Positions 1 through 8,377 of a stretch of 60,508 nt of DNA are shown here, in pieces. The position numbers were made by a program, and so were the translations under genes. Numbering within the stretch: the first letter of the stretch is position 1; each line of letters starts with the position of its first letter. The notes beneath the pieces are model-generated. The model did no database searches and was not told the DNA's origin. It was given only the letters and a program-made list of their open reading frames with translations. Origin of the DNA: Accumulibacter sp. (GTDB lineage: Bacteria > Pseudomonadota > Gammaproteobacteria > Burkholderiales > Rhodocyclaceae); NCBI RefSeq assembly GCF_029255125.1, contig NZ_JAPUVR010000037.1, forward strand, positions 1 to 60,508, written 5' to 3'.

Positions 1-539
1 ACCGCGGAGCGCGTCGTGATATGCTCGAGCACTACCTTGAGGCCAGGATGGCGCGCCATCAAGGGCTGCAAGATCCGTTCAATGAAGACGGCTTCGCGGT
101 CGAAAACGTCGACTGCCGGGTCGGTCACCTCGCCGTGCACGAGCAGCGGCAGACCGCGTTTCTCCATTTCCGCCAAAGCCGCTGCACAACGACCGACATC
201 GGTGACGCCGGAATCAGAGTTCGTCGTCGCTCCCGCCGGGTAGAGCTTGATGCCCTGGACCAGGCCGCTCGCTGCCGCCTGCGCGATCTCGTCCGGCGGT
301 GTCTTGTCAGTCAGGTACAAGGTCATCAAGGGCTCGAAATGCACACCGCCGGGCAATGCCGCGATGATCCGCCGACGATAGGCGCGCGCTTCTTCGAGAG
401 TGGTTACTGGCGGACGCAGGTTGGGCATGACGATGGCGCGAGCAAACTGGCGCGCGCTGTGCGCCAGGACGGTCGCCAAGGCTGCGCCGTCGCGCAGATG
501 AAGGTGCCAGTCGTCGGGACGCGTGATGGTGATCTGCAT
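1..539 (-). CDS. pyrC: Dihydroorotase, class II, N-terminal part
   Basis: This gene runs off the left edge; only its first 180 or so codons are visible. The product should cyclise carbamoyl aspartate to dihydroorotate in de novo pyrimidine synthesis. The metal-site motifs are all present: the HxH pair (His12, His14 in [10 protein letters not shown]), the lysine that becomes carboxylated (Lys98 in GIKLYPAG), His135 (LLVHGE) and His173 (VLEHITT). This is the E. coli PyrC pattern, so the copy looks catalytically competent, unlike the pyrC' near the right end of the window. It lies 105 bases downstream of rsmI on the same strand and may be co-transcribed. The start is the ATG at 539, with the family's conserved beginning directly behind it. 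The C-terminal part, with the catalytic aspartate, lies outside the window. Confidence 0.93.
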   Translation of the reverse strand, partial: MQITITRPDDWHLHLRDGAALATVLAHSARQFARAIVMPNLRPPVTTLEEARAYRRRIIAALPGGVHFEPLMTLYLTDKTPPDEIAQAAASGLVQGIKLYPAGATTNSDSGVTDVGRCAAALAEMEKRGLPLLVHGEVTDPAVDVFDREAVFIERILQPLMARHPGLKVVLEHITTRSA

Positions 540-644
540 GCCTGCTCCAACCGGGATATACCCGTCAATTCTAGCAGCCGGCAGGAGCCAGAGATAGGCG
601 GGAAGCCGGTAGGCAGATGGCGGCGCACCGGAAAAGGCCGGCGA

Positions 645-1490
645 TCACTCCGCGCGCTGCATGCGCAAGGCTGCACTGTAGAGCGCTTTCCGGCTGGTGC
701 CGGTGATCGCCTGCGCCAGCCGGCTCGCCTGGCTCACCGGCAAGCCTTCGGCGAGCAGCAGGGCGAGCACGCGCTCGCCTTCACCATCGGTCGGCGCTGC
801 TGGCGCGCCCGCCACGACAAGCACGAATTCTCCCCGCTGGCGGTCGGCATCGGCGAGCAGCCAGTGCTCCAGGTCAGCCAGCAGACAGTCATGCATTTCC
901 TCGTAGAGCTTGGTCAGTTCGCGCGCCAAGACCACCCGCCGCCGTTCGCCAAACGCGGAACGCAGGGCGACTGCGGTCTCCACGATCCTGTGCGGAGCCT
1001 CGTAGAAGACCAGCGCATAGGGCAAGTCGGCCAGTTCGACCAGCGCTTGCGCACGCGGCCCGGCCTTGCTTGGCAGGAAACCGTAAAAAAGGAAATGGCT
1101 ACTCTCGATCCCGGCCGCCGACAAGGCGACGACGGCAGCGCATGGCCCTGGCAAAGGCACGATGCGAAACCCCGCCGCGCGCGCGCGCGCGACCAGCGCT
1201 GCACCAGGATCGGAAACGGCAGGCGTTCCGGCGTCCACGACCAGCGCAACCGATTCCCCCGCCGCCAGGCGAGCCAGCACCTGTTGCGCAGCCGCTTCCT
1301 CGTTGTGCTGATGGCACGCCAGCAAGCGGGCATTGCTGCCGAAGTGCCGAAGCAGCGGCGCGCTGTGCCGGGTATCTTCGGCGGCCACCCAGGCGACCTT
1401 GCGCAGGGTATCGATGGCGCGTGCGCTCAAGTCGCCGAGATGGCCGAGCGGCGTCGGAACTACATATAATGCGGCGGATTCTTCTGACAT
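645..1490 (-). CDS. rsmI: 16S rRNA (cytidine1402-2'-O)-methyltransferase RsmI
   Basis: SAM-dependent tetrapyrrole-methylase-fold enzyme that 2'-O-methylates C1402 in the decoding centre of 16S rRNA. Family motifs are clear: the glycine-rich loop YVVPTPLGHLGDL near the N-terminus, then EDTRHSAPLLRHF, DAGTPAVSDPGA and the LPGPCA segment. The open frame extends upstream to 1526, but I prefer the ATG at 1490 (MSEESAALYVV), because families of about 280 residues begin there and the longer form runs into yraN. The gene is transcribed away from yraN, an arrangement common in proteobacteria. Confidence 0.95.
   Translation of the reverse strand: MSEESAALYVVPTPLGHLGDLSARAIDTLRKVAWVAAEDTRHSAPLLRHFGSNARLLACHQHNEEAAAQQVLARLAAGESVALVVDAGTPAVSDPGAALVARARAAGFRIVPLPGPCAAVVALSAAGIESSHFLFYGFLPSKAGPRAQALVELADLPYALVFYEAPHRIVETAVALRSAFGERRRVVLARELTKLYEEMHDCLLADLEHWLLADADRQRGEFVLVVAGAPAAPTDGEGERVLALLLAEGLPVSQASRLAQAITGTSRKALYSAALRMQRAE
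1465..1470 (+). promoter_or_regulatory. Candidate -10 box for yraN
   Basis: A perfect TATAAT lies 40 bases before the preferred yraN start codon and inside the beginning of the rsmI coding region. I see no good -35 hexamer at 17 bases upstream, so the assignment rests on the -10 alone. Confidence 0.4.
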
Positions 1491-1509
1491 GGAGTTCGGG
1501 AGGCTGGCG

Positions 1510-1896
1510 ATGGGCAAGATTAGCACGCTGCGCCCGAGCGGCTACACCAAGACCTCAGGCGGCGCCGCCGAGAACCTCGCCGCAGCCTTTCTTGAACGCC
1601 GCGGGCTGGGCATCGTCCTGCGCAACTATCGCTGTCGCGGCGGCGAGGTGGACCTGATCTGCCGTGACCGGCGAGCGCTCGTCTTTGTCGAGGTGCGCCT
1701 GCGCAGCAATCCGGACTTCGGCGGTGCCGCGGCCAGCATCACGCGCGACAAGCAGGCGCGCATCATCCTGGCCGCCGAACACTACTTGGCCACGCTGACC
1801 ACGGCGAACGTCGATTGTCGCTTCGACTGCGTGCTGCTCGACCGCCTGTCGCCGGATTCGATCGAGTGGATTCGCGATGCGTTTGCGTTGTCTTAG
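1510..1896 (+). CDS. yraN: YraN family (UPF0102) endonuclease-like protein
   Basis: Small protein with the restriction-endonuclease-like fold, widely conserved and of unproven function. The typical sequence order is visible: AAENLAAAFLERRGL, then LRNYRCRGGEVDLICRD with the GExDLI catalytic-type signature, then VFVEVRLRS and the basic helix after it. I chose the ATG at 1510 because a GGGAGG ribosome site at 1498-1503 precedes it; an in-frame ATG at 1489 also exists and would overlap the rsmI start codon on the other strand. The stop overlaps the next gene by 20 bases. Chromosomal neighbours rsmI and diaA are the usual ones. Confidence 0.9.
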   Translation: MGKISTLRPSGYTKTSGGAAENLAAAFLERRGLGIVLRNYRCRGGEVDLICRDRRALVFVEVRLRSNPDFGGAAASITRDKQARIILAAEHYLATLTTANVDCRFDCVLLDRLSPDSIEWIRDAFALS

Positions 1897-2251
1897 CGCA
1901 GCGCTCGCGCTGGCCGCCAGCGGCCTGGCCGACGCCGGCGAAACGGTCAAGATTCTGGTCCAGAGTTCGCCCCTGGCCGGCAGCCAGTACTATGCGGTCG
2001 CCGAGGTGTGGCCGCAGATCCGCCTCGGCGATCGACTGAGCCTGATCCGCGAACCCGCCAACCGGCACGACCGGCAGGCTGTGCGCGTCGAATGGCAGGG
2101 GCGACAGCTAGGCTACGTCCCGCGCGCCGAAAACCGCGCGGTCGCCCGGGCGCTGGACGATGGCGAGCGCCTCGAAGCGCGCGTTTCGCGTTTGCGCGAC
2201 GACCCCGATCCTTGGCGGCGCATCGAGTTCGAAGTGTTCCTGATCCTCTAG
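1877..2251 (+). CDS. Exported HIRAN-domain protein
   Basis: A 124-residue protein made of an N-terminal signal-like segment (about residues 1-20, ending ADA/G) and a single HIRAN domain filling the rest. HIRAN hallmarks are seen in order: GSQYYAVAEVW, a GDRLSLIREP turn, the NRHDRQAVRV core, LGYVPR, and a second strand pair ending FEVFLIL. In eukaryotic HLTF the HIRAN fold binds 3' ends of single-stranded DNA; the bacterial stand-alone, apparently exported version has no assigned function. It overlaps the end of yraN by 20 bases, so the two are probably translated together, and it precedes diaA by 45 bases. An alternative is that the hydrophobic start is not a true signal peptide. Confidence 0.8.
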   Translation: MRLRCLSAALALAASGLADAGETVKILVQSSPLAGSQYYAVAEVWPQIRLGDRLSLIREPANRHDRQAVRVEWQGRQLGYVPRAENRAVARALDDGERLEARVSRLRDDPDPWRRIEFEVFLIL

Positions 2252-2296
2252 TGTTAGAATTTCGCCACTTCATATTCCGCTCGAAAAACCTGGCTC

Positions 2297-2890
2297 ATGA
2301 ACCTGATTGGCCGTATCGGTGAAAACTTCAAGGAGAGCGCGCAGACTAAGCTCGACGCCAGCGAACTGTTGGCGGCGCCGATTGCCCGGGCGGTCGAGAT
2401 GATGGTCGGCAGCCTGCTCGATAACGGCAAGATCCTGATCTGTGGCAATGGCGGATCGGCAGCCGATGCCCAGCACATGGCGGCCGAACTCGTCGGTCGC
2501 TTTGAAGCCGAGCGCCACGAACTGGCGGCGATCGCGCTGACCACCGACACGTCGATCCTCTCGGCGGTCGCCAACGACTATGGCTTCAAGATGATCTTCG
2601 CCAAACAGGTGCGCGCGCTTGGCCAGCCAGGCGATGTCCTGGTCGCCATATCGACCTCGGGCAACTCGCCGAATGTGCTCGAAGCGATCAGCGCGGCCCA
2701 CGAGAACCAGATGCCAGTCATTGCACTGACCGGCAAGGGCGGTGGAGCAATCGGCGAAATGCTGTACGAAAGCGACATCCATATTTGCGTTCCGGCCAGC
2801 CGAACGGCGCGCATACAGGAAACACACCTGCTCACGATCCATTGCTTGTGCGATGGCATCGATTGCCTGCTGATGGGAGTTGAAGAATGA
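2297..2890 (+). CDS. diaA: SIS-domain phosphosugar isomerase-like protein, DiaA/GmhA family
   Basis: Single SIS domain protein of 197 residues. The signatures GKILICGNGGSAADAQHMAAELVGRF, ALTTDTSILSAVANDYGF, ISTSGNSPNVL and the C-terminal QETHLLTIHCLCDGID helix match the DiaA/GmhA family. The position between yraN and a BON-domain lipoprotein matches E. coli yraN-diaA-yraP, so the DiaA role (binding DnaA and promoting initiation at oriC) is more likely than sedoheptulose-7-phosphate isomerase, but sequence alone cannot exclude the latter. The stop overlaps the next start as ATGA at 2887-2890. Confidence 0.88.
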   Translation: MNLIGRIGENFKESAQTKLDASELLAAPIARAVEMMVGSLLDNGKILICGNGGSAADAQHMAAELVGRFEAERHELAAIALTTDTSILSAVANDYGFKMIFAKQVRALGQPGDVLVAISTSGNSPNVLEAISAAHENQMPVIALTGKGGGAIGEMLYESDIHICVPASRTARIQETHLLTIHCLCDGIDCLLMGVEE

Positions 2891-3540
2891 GAAGAATCGT
2901 CACGGCGGCCAGCCTGTTGCTCGGCATCTGCCTGCTCCCGACCCTCCAGGGTTGCGTTCCCATCGTCACCGCCGGGGCCACGACCGGCGCCCTGGCAACT
3001 CTCGATCGGCGGACGCTGGGAACGCAAACCGACGACGAAGCCATCGAATGGAAGGCGCGCGCGCGGACCAACGAACGATTTGCCGACACGATCCAACTCA
3101 GCTTCACCAGCTACAACCGGCGTGTGCTCATTTCGGGCGAAGCACCGTCGGAAGAGGTCAAGGCAGAAATCGAACGCATCGTCAGCGGCGTTCCGCAGGT
3201 CCAGGCGGTCTTCAACGAGGTCAACATTGCTCGCTTGAGTTCGTTTTCCAACCGCAGCAACGATTCCTATATCACAACCCGCGTCAAGGCGCGCTTTGTC
3301 GACGCGCGCAAGTTCAATCCGATCCACGTCAAGGTGGTCACCGAAGCTGGGGTCGTGTACCTGCTCGGCCTGGTCACCCAGGCGGAAGCCGACGCGGCAG
3401 TCCAGATTGCCCGAACGACGAAGGATGTCAGAAAAGTCGTTACCTTGTTCGAGACCATCTCGGCGGCCAAGGCGAGGGAACTCACCCCGCAAACGGGCGA
3501 ACCCGCCAAGCCGAGGAACTCCCCGGCGGCCAGTGCGTGA
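2887..3540 (+). CDS. dolP: BON-domain outer-membrane lipoprotein, DolP/YraP-like
   Basis: A 217-residue lipoprotein: a hydrophobic signal ends in the lipobox LQGC, so the mature protein starts at Cys20 or close to it. Two BON domains follow, the first around residues 60-120 (VLISGEAPSEEVKAEIERIV) and the second around 125-195 (ITTRVKARFV, VVYLLGLVTQAEADAAVQIA). DolP binds anionic phospholipids at the outer membrane and supports BAM function and envelope integrity. The start overlaps the diaA stop by four bases. The C-terminal 20 residues are Pro/Ala/Lys-rich and probably unstructured. Confidence 0.88.
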   Translation: MRRIVTAASLLLGICLLPTLQGCVPIVTAGATTGALATLDRRTLGTQTDDEAIEWKARARTNERFADTIQLSFTSYNRRVLISGEAPSEEVKAEIERIVSGVPQVQAVFNEVNIARLSSFSNRSNDSYITTRVKARFVDARKFNPIHVKVVTEAGVVYLLGLVTQAEADAAVQIARTTKDVRKVVTLFETISAAKARELTPQTGEPAKPRNSPAASA

Positions 3541-3705
3541 CGACTCGCCGCGGCAGGCTGCACAGCGACGGCAGCCTTCGGCCGCGGCTACTGCGACACC
3601 GCCAGGCCGTTGCCGGGATCCCTTGATGCAGCGCGTGTCAGCCGCTGGCGGAGCGGCGATTGACCGCTCGCTCAGCCGCCGGCGGCGCGCAAGGTTTCAC
3701 CGGCG

Positions 3706-5271
3706 ATGAGTGCGCGCGGTGTCATTGCCGCCTCTGAGCCGCACACGGCGTTGGCCGGTGCGCGTATCCTGCGCCGTGGCGGCAACGCGGTAGACGCGAT
3801 CGTTGCCGCCAAACTCGCGGCCACGATCACCGAACTGCCCTTGACTTCACTGGGTGGCGGCGGCGCGTGCATCTGGGGCAACGCGGCCAAAGGCTACGAA
3901 GTCGTCGATTTCTTCGCAACGACCCCCGGTCGCGGCCTGCCGGCTTTACCAACGCTCGACTTTCTGCCGATTACGGTCGACTTCGGCCAGGCCGCACAGG
4001 TTTTTCACATCGGCAAGGCGGCCGCCGCCGTACCCGGCGAACTGGTCGGTCTGTTGCACCTGCATCAGCGAGGCGGCCGCCTGCCGCTGCGCGAAGTCGT
4101 CGCGCCAGCCGCGGATTGGGCGCGTAACGGTTTTATCGTCAGTCCGCAAATTTCCATGATGGCCGGTCTGATCGCGCCAATCCTGCTGCACTCGCCGAGC
4201 GTGGCCGCCCTTTTCTGTCCGTTGGGGCACGTCGCCAGAGCCGGCGAGCGTCTGGCCAACCCGCGCCTGGGCGACTTCCTGCACGCACTTGGCGAGGGCA
4301 AGGCAGACGAGCAGCTTGATCGCTACTGGACATCGCTGGTCGAACATTTCGGGCCGGCCCAGGGCGGACTGATCACCGCACACGATGTGGCGAGCTACGC
4401 ACCTGTCGTACGCCAACCCTTGTCGGTCCCCTTTGGGCGCTACACGGTGCTGACCAATCCGCCGCCCTCGGCCGGCGGCGGATTGGTTGGCGCCGGACTG
4501 CGCCTGGCCGAGGATCGTGCGCTCGGCCAGGAGGAGTTCCTATCGGCAGCCCACCAATCGGCAGTGGCGACCGTTCTCGCCGACGTCTCGCTGATCCGTC
4601 GGGCGGGCTACGATCAACGACTACACCGTGACCCGGAGTCGATTCGCAACCTGGTTGCCGGCAAGATCAACTCGTCGTCGGGCGCGCAGCAGTCGCCGGG
4701 CGCCAATGAAAATCACCTGGGTGCGACGACGCATATCTCGGTAATCGACGCCGAGGGCATGGCGGCCGCACTGACCACCAGCAACGGCGAAGGCTGCGGG
4801 CACGCCTTGCCCGAACTCGGCATACACGTCAACAACTTCCTCGGCGAAGAGGACATCAATCCCGCCGGCTTTCATCGCTCGCCGCCGGGGAGCTGGATGA
4901 GCACAATGATGTCGCCGACGATCGTGGTCATCGATCGGGAGCCGTGTTTCGCGCTCGGCAGCGGCGGTTCCAACCGGATACGAAGCGCCATCCTGCAGGC
5001 GCTGCTCAACCTCCTGGCCTACGGCAGGCCGCTCGACGAGGCGGTCAACACACCGCGTATGCACCTCGAAGGCGACAAGCTCTGGTTCGAGGAGGCCGGA
5101 TTGCCGGCTGCTGCAGCAAAGGCGCTCGACCAGCGCTGGCCAGCGGCGACCCGGTTCGCCGCGCCCAGCATGTTCTTTGGCGGGGTCAACTGTGCTGCCC
5201 GGCTTGACGGCCGTTTGGCGGGAGCGGGCGATCGCCGGCGTGGCGGGGTTGTCGTGCTGGCCGAGGACTAA
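3706..5271 (+). CDS. Gamma-glutamyltransferase-family Ntn hydrolase
   Basis: A 521-residue protein homologous over its whole length to gamma-glutamyltranspeptidase. The start matches the family core directly (GVIAASEP, LRRGGNAVDAIVAAKLA, SLGGGGACIWG), so no signal peptide is present, whereas E. coli Ggt is periplasmic. The autoprocessing and nucleophile site is visible as GATTHISVID with Thr341 as the expected new N-terminus of the small subunit. The later GSGGSNRIRSAILQ motif corresponds to the oxyanion/substrate loop. Possible roles are glutathione turnover or hydrolysis of a gamma-glutamyl intermediate. It is convergent with the next gene and preceded by 165 bases with nothing recognisable. 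Substrate is not predictable. Confidence 0.85.
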   Translation: MSARGVIAASEPHTALAGARILRRGGNAVDAIVAAKLAATITELPLTSLGGGGACIWGNAAKGYEVVDFFATTPGRGLPALPTLDFLPITVDFGQAAQVFHIGKAAAAVPGELVGLLHLHQRGGRLPLREVVAPAADWARNGFIVSPQISMMAGLIAPILLHSPSVAALFCPLGHVARAGERLANPRLGDFLHALGEGKADEQLDRYWTSLVEHFGPAQGGLITAHDVASYAPVVRQPLSVPFGRYTVLTNPPPSAGGGLVGAGLRLAEDRALGQEEFLSAAHQSAVATVLADVSLIRRAGYDQRLHRDPESIRNLVAGKINSSSGAQQSPGANENHLGATTHISVIDAEGMAAALTTSNGEGCGHALPELGIHVNNFLGEEDINPAGFHRSPPGSWMSTMMSPTIVVIDREPCFALGSGGSNRIRSAILQALLNLLAYGRPLDEAVNTPRMHLEGDKLWFEEAGLPAAAAKALDQRWPAATRFAAPSMFFGGVNCAARLDGRLAGAGDRRRGGVVVLAED

Positions 5272-5332
5272 CCCTGCCCCATCGACCAGCAGCATGGCCG
5301 ACGGATCGCAGCGGGCGGTCGCGCAGCAACGA

Positions 5333-6577
5333 TCAGACGAGCACCTCAAGACACGCCGGATGCCCCAGGAAGGCCTGCGGGCTGGCGGTAAAACCGTAGG
5401 CACCGGACTGAAAGACGACAACCAGGTCACCTGGCGCGGCATCGGCCAGCGGCATCCGGTCAGCCAGCAGATCGAGTGGCGTGCAGAGCGGGCCAACGAC
5501 CGACGCCGTGTGCGTTTCGCTGGACGCCATCCGGGTGCCAACGACGACTGGATAGTTCTTGCGGATGACCTGACCGAAGTTGCCGGAAGCCGACAGATGG
5601 TGATGCAATCCACCGTCGCAAACGAGAAAAGTCTGTCCACGCGAGACCTTGCGGTCAACGACGCGGGTGACGTAGACGCCGGCTTCCCCGACCAGATAGC
5701 GACCCAGTTCGATGACCAACTCGGCCTGCGGCAGTTCACGCGCGGCGCGCTCAGCCAACCCGGCGAGCGCGGCACCGATCGGCACCAAGTCAAGCGCCTG
5801 CTCACCCGGAAAGTAGGGGATTCCGAAACCACCCCCGAGGTTGACGAAGCGCACCGGCAAGGGTGCCGCTTCGGCCAGGCGCAGGACAAGCTCGAAACTC
5901 TTCGTCTGGGCCTCGACGATTGCTTCCGCCTTCAGGTTCTGCGAACCGGCAAAGAGGTGAAACCCCTCGAAGAGCAAGCCTCGACGACCAATCTCGCTGA
6001 GCAGTTCAGGCACCTGCTCGGCGTCGACGCCAAACTGTTTGGGGCCGCCGCCCATTCGCATGCCGGAGCTTTTCAGTTCGAAGTCTGGGTTGACGCGCAC
6101 TGCGCAGCGCGCCGGACGACCAGTCCGCGAACTGATTTCGGCCAGTTCGCCAAGCTCGCGCCATGATTCCAGGTTGATCAGAACGCCCGCCGCGACCGCC
6201 TGCTGCAACTCGTTGCAGCCTTTCCCAGGCCCGGCAAAGCTGATCGCTTGCGGATCTGCGCCAACGTCGAGGGCGGTCTTCAGTTCACCCCCCGAGGCGA
6301 CATCGATCCCGTCGACGAGTCCGGCCATGTGCGCGACGAGGGCCGGCATCGGATTCGCTTTCATCGCGTAGTGCAGCTTGACGGCCTCGGGCAACGCCGC
6401 GCGCAATTGGCCGACGCGCTGCGTCAGCAGAGCCCGATCGTAGGCGTAGAAAGGCGTCCGTCCAACGCGATCAGCCAGCCGGCGCAAGCCCACTCCGCCG
6501 ACGACAAGTTCACCGTCGTGCACGGGAAACGGGTTCACCAGCAAATGGGTGGGACACAGCCGCTCGGCCTGGTTCAC
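5333..6577 (-). CDS. PLP-dependent decarboxylase, exosortase A system-associated type
   Basis: A fold-type III PLP decarboxylase of 414 residues, related to diaminopimelate and ornithine decarboxylases. Visible landmarks are YDRALLTQRV, the PLP lysine segment KLHYAMKANPMPAL, DVASGGELKTAL, the GGGFGIPYFPGE phosphate-binding loop, LVIELGRYLVGEAG and the C-terminal QSGAYGFTASPQAFLGH. The N-terminal extension (LVNPFPVHDGELVVGGVGLRRLADRVGRTPFYAYD) and the coupling to an acyl-CoA ligase are typical of the decarboxylase found in exosortase A/PEP-CTERM exopolysaccharide loci. Its start overlaps the ligase stop as ATGA (6574-6577). No exosortase is visible in this window. Substrate is unknown. Confidence 0.87.
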   Translation of the reverse strand: MNQAERLCPTHLLVNPFPVHDGELVVGGVGLRRLADRVGRTPFYAYDRALLTQRVGQLRAALPEAVKLHYAMKANPMPALVAHMAGLVDGIDVASGGELKTALDVGADPQAISFAGPGKGCNELQQAVAAGVLINLESWRELGELAEISSRTGRPARCAVRVNPDFELKSSGMRMGGGPKQFGVDAEQVPELLSEIGRRGLLFEGFHLFAGSQNLKAEAIVEAQTKSFELVLRLAEAAPLPVRFVNLGGGFGIPYFPGEQALDLVPIGAALAGLAERAARELPQAELVIELGRYLVGEAGVYVTRVVDRKVSRGQTFLVCDGGLHHHLSASGNFGQVIRKNYPVVVGTRMASSETHTASVVGPLCTPLDLLADRMPLADAAPGDLVVVFQSGAYGFTASPQAFLGHPACLEVLV

Positions 6578-8217
6578 TGTCCACTCCCTTCTCGATCGGC
6601 GTCGGCGGCCAACGCGCTCGGGTCGGGGAAAGCTCCGGCACGATAAGCTTCAAGCAGACCCTTGCGGTCAATCTTGCCATTCGGGTTGCGCGGCAAGGGC
6701 CCGGGCAGCACTCGCATGCCGGCTGGCACCATGTACGCCGGCATCCTCGTCCGGCACTCGGCAAGCAGCGCCGCGCAATCGATCGCCTCGCCTGCCGCAG
6801 CCGTGACGATCAAGATGATCGCCTGGCCGAGCGTCGGGTGCTCGACGCCGAAAGCAACACACTCGCCAACCATACCCGTCGCATACACGACCTCCTCGAC
6901 CTCGGTCGGACTGACGCGGTAGCCCGAAGTCTTGATCATTTCGTCGCGCCGGCCGACGAAATAGAGGAAGCCTTCCTCGTCCATGCGCACCGTATCGCCC
7001 GAGAAAACGGCGATCTCCGGCAGGACCAGCCCACCAGCGCGGCCAGCCGCGTGCGCCGGCAAGGGCTTGTAGCGTTCGTCGGTCTTCGCCCGGTCGTTCC
7101 AATAACCCATGCCGACGAGCGCACCGCGATGGACGAGTTCGCCCGGTTCGTTGGCAACGCACGGCGAACCGTCCTCGCGCAGGACAAGGACTTCACTGTT
7201 GGGAATCGCCTTGCCGATCGAATCTGGACGGCGGTCGACCTCCTCCGGCGGCAGGTAGGTCGACCGAAAAGCTTCGGTCAGACCATACATCAGGAAGGGC
7301 TTGCTGTGCGGCAGACGCGCACGCAAAGCGAGCAAGGTTTCGCGCGGCATCCGCCCACCAGTATTGGCAAAGTAGCGCAGATGCTCGCCGATCGCCGCCG
7401 GCCAGTCGAGTCGGGCAAGCTGGATGTAGAGCGGCGGAACGGCAGTCAGACCGGTCACCCGTTCGCCTGCCAAGGCCTTGAGCACATCCTGCGGCAACAG
7501 GTAGTTGAGCAAGGCAACGCGTGCGCCGACGTGAAAGGCCGTCGTCAACTGACTGAAGCCGGCGTCGAACGACAAGGGCAAGGCAGCGAGCAGCGTGTCG
7601 TCGGCGCTGTTCTCCAGATACGACGCGACGCTCTTTGCTCCGGCGACCATGTTGCGATGCGAGAGGACAACGCCCTTCGGCTTGCCAGTGCTGCCCGAGG
7701 TATACAGGATGGCGACCATGTCGGTATCGATCACCCGATGCCCGCGCTGGCGCGCCGCCTGCAAGAGATCTTCCCAGTCGACGCAAGCGTCCGGCGCCTG
7801 GGCGCGCCGGGCGGTGGAAGGAACCAGAATCGTGTGTCGCAAGTCCGGGCATTCGGCCAGCGTGGCGGTCAACAGGGCGAGTCTCTCGCCCGAGGTGACC
7901 AGTGCCCGCGCGTTGCAGTCGCGCAGGATGTGCCCGACCTGATCTGCCTTGAGCAGCGGGTTGACCGGGACGAAGACACAGCCCGCCGCCGCCGCGGCAA
8001 ACATGGCGGTCACCGTTTCGAGTCGCTTCTCGAGATAGATGGCAACGCGCTCGCCACGCTGCAAGCCGAGGCTGACGAGACCATTGACCATCGCCTCGAG
8101 CGCTTGCGCCAGTTGACCATAGCTCATCGACTGCTGGCCGCAGGTGACGGCAAGGCTTTCCGGCGAACGAGCGGCACTACGCCAGATCAGTTCGTCGAGC
8201 AAATTGGTGTCTTTCAT
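6574..8217 (-). CDS. Acyl-CoA ligase (AMP-forming), exosortase A system-associated type
   Basis: ANL-superfamily adenylating enzyme of 547 residues. Motifs: the phosphate loop ILYTSGSTGKPKGVVLSH, YGLTEAFRSTY, GELVHRGALVGMGYWN, the hinge GDTVRMDEEGFLYFVGRRDEMIKTSG and the catalytic lysine of NPNGKIDRKGL near the C-terminus. I set the start at 8217 rather than the upstream ATG because AAGGAGAAC lies directly before it. With the following decarboxylase it forms the two-gene module seen in exosortase A loci, thought to supply a modified group for an exported polymer or protein; a partner acyl carrier protein gene is not visible here. Whether the product is loaded on CoA or on a carrier protein cannot be told. 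Confidence 0.87.
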   Translation of the reverse strand: MKDTNLLDELIWRSAARSPESLAVTCGQQSMSYGQLAQALEAMVNGLVSLGLQRGERVAIYLEKRLETVTAMFAAAAAGCVFVPVNPLLKADQVGHILRDCNARALVTSGERLALLTATLAECPDLRHTILVPSTARRAQAPDACVDWEDLLQAARQRGHRVIDTDMVAILYTSGSTGKPKGVVLSHRNMVAGAKSVASYLENSADDTLLAALPLSFDAGFSQLTTAFHVGARVALLNYLLPQDVLKALAGERVTGLTAVPPLYIQLARLDWPAAIGEHLRYFANTGGRMPRETLLALRARLPHSKPFLMYGLTEAFRSTYLPPEEVDRRPDSIGKAIPNSEVLVLREDGSPCVANEPGELVHRGALVGMGYWNDRAKTDERYKPLPAHAAGRAGGLVLPEIAVFSGDTVRMDEEGFLYFVGRRDEMIKTSGYRVSPTEVEEVVYATGMVGECVAFGVEHPTLGQAIILIVTAAAGEAIDCAALLAECRTRMPAYMVPAGMRVLPGPLPRNPNGKIDRKGLLEAYRAGAFPDPSALAADADREGSGQ

Positions 8218-8377
8218 GTTCTCCTTCCACACGTGGCGCGCCGCTTGCGGCAGGCGCGGAGCACGGCAACAAGCTGTCGGAAAGTCGCGCCGCGGACGCA
8301 CTCGCCGGCGATCGGATCAGCCGAGGAGGACGCGCGCACGCTTGCCCAAGCCGGCCACCTGGCGCAAAACTCGACCT

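Noticed and set aside
21-1469. Long plus-strand open frame of 482 codons at the left end
   Set aside because: It lies antisense to pyrC and rsmI, both of which match families along their whole length. The antisense frame has arginine-rich, unpatterned sequence typical of GC-rich shadows.
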